Source of the DNA: Micromonospora pisi
GTDB lineage: Bacteria > Actinomycetota > Actinomycetes > Mycobacteriales > Micromonosporaceae
NCBI RefSeq assembly: GCF_003633685.1
Contig: NZ_RBKT01000001.1
Coordinates: 6,200,001-6,264,000, forward strand
Direction: 5' to 3'
DNA: 64,000 bases
Part shown: positions 63,618 to 64,000 of the stretch, piece after piece
Layout: each line of letters begins with the position of its first letter
How positions within the stretch are numbered: position 1 is the stretch's first letter
Notes under the pieces: model-generated
What the model saw: only the letters and a program-made list of their open reading frames with translations
The model's database searches: none
Told to the model about the DNA's origin: nothing
Position numbers and translations under genes: made by a program

Positions 63618-64000
63618 ATGTTGAGAACCCGCCGCAACCACCGCACGGTGCGAGCCGCCGCGGTCGCCCTGTCGGCGCTTCTTGCCCTGCCGTTGGCCGC
63701 CTGCGGCGGCGGCGACGCGGCCGACGACGGCCCGGTCACCCTCCAGTTCACCTGGTGGGGCAACGACGCCCGGGCGAAGGTCACCGAGGAGGCCATCGAC
63801 CTGTTCGAGGCGAAGCACCCGGACATCAAGGTGCAGACCTCGTTCGGTGCCTTCGACGCGTACTTCCAGAAGCTCTCCACCCAGATCGCCGGTGGCGACG
63901 CCCCCGACGTGGTGCAGATGGACCGCGCCTACCTGCGCGAGTACGCCGACCGCAACGCCCTGCTGGACCTGGAGAAGTACGTCAAGGACGGCACCCTCAA
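63618..64000 (+). CDS. Sugar ABC transporter substrate-binding lipoprotein (5' part only)
   Basis: The gene runs off the window after 127 codons. An ATG follows GAAGGAG. The lipoprotein signal ends LAAC (Cys 29). The mature part starts as a family-1 solute-binding protein: TLQFTWWGNDARAKVTEEAIDLFEAKHPDIKVQTSFGAFDAYFQKLSTQIAGGDAPDVVQMD. Downstream permease genes are expected but not seen. Divergent from the Gfo/Idh/MocA enzyme. Confidence 0.9.
   Translation, partial: MLRTRRNHRTVRAAAVALSALLALPLAACGGGDAADDGPVTLQFTWWGNDARAKVTEEAIDLFEAKHPDIKVQTSFGAFDAYFQKLSTQIAGGDAPDVVQMDRAYLREYADRNALLDLEKYVKDGTL

Overview
The window is high-GC DNA with GTG and TTG starts and many ATGA/GTGA gene overlaps. It carries actinobacterial families: TIGR03089, SCO0930-type lipoprotein, BsaP next to bioB, a CebR regulon, and ACT-GNAT acetyltransferases. 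Two long dyad elements look like family-specific repeats. Together these suggest a filamentous actinomycete chromosome, most likely Micromonosporaceae (Micromonospora or a close relative), with a soil, plant-polymer-degrading lifestyle. I see no rRNA, tRNA, CRISPR array, prophage or insertion sequence. The first and last genes run off the window.

Layout. 1-5.0 kb: envelope and redox genes. These are a secreted protein pair (one DUF4142) divergent from a two-gene redox operon (membrane cytochrome-like/ferredoxin fusion plus FAD reductase) under a promoter overlapped by a perfect 25-bp palindrome. A convergent YxFxxD-repeat lipoprotein follows. 5.2-9.8 kb: GIY-YIG protein, a divergent SDR/HTH-regulator pair with a 17-bp operator-like palindrome, an ECF sigma/zinc anti-sigma pair, and a spermidine-synthase-like enzyme. 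9.8-16.2 kb: a tight HerA-SbcD-SbcC-NurA operon, an archaeal-style DNA end-resection module. 16.5-23.8 kb: a secreted CBM2 esterase, TetR regulator, RibD-like reductase with a coupled 39-residue Cys-rich protein, Nudix hydrolase, secreted endonuclease I, and small unknowns.

23.8-29.9 kb: the complete cebE-cebF-cebG-bglC-cebR cello-oligosaccharide uptake locus. Two CebR boxes lie at its promoter, and a third CebR box lies at the promoter of a multidomain GH9 cellulase at 37.4 kb. Secreted cellulase, uptake, intracellular beta-glucosidase and repressor therefore form one visible regulon. 29.9-37.0 kb: an acyl-CoA dehydrogenase/phosphotransferase pair resembling split ACAD10/11, two ACT-domain proteins (one an ACT-GNAT acetyltransferase), a zinc-ribbon unknown and an aldehyde dehydrogenase. 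40.5-44.9 kb: phosphodiester glycosidase, GDPD, and a divergent two-component pair whose start codons are 6 bp apart. 45-48.3 kb: biotin genes bsaP-bioB divergent from bioF-bioD. 48.4-52.6 kb: a histidine kinase with an unusual C-terminal extension, its regulator, and a convergent ABC exporter. 52.7-62.1 kb: P450, lysine-methyltransferase-like protein, membrane protein, M36 protease, OafA-type acyltransferase and a secreted LppX/LprG-like protein. 62.2-64 kb: a Gfo/Idh/MocA oxidoreductase divergent from the start of a second sugar ABC transporter.

Two genes (acyl-CoA dehydrogenase and P450) end inside dyad repeats that provide their stop codons. Nearly every convergent gene pair is separated by a long perfect hairpin. 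The most interesting candidates are the HerA-NurA-SbcCD operon, the palindrome-controlled redox operon, the coupled 39-residue protein, and the repeat-derived gene ends.
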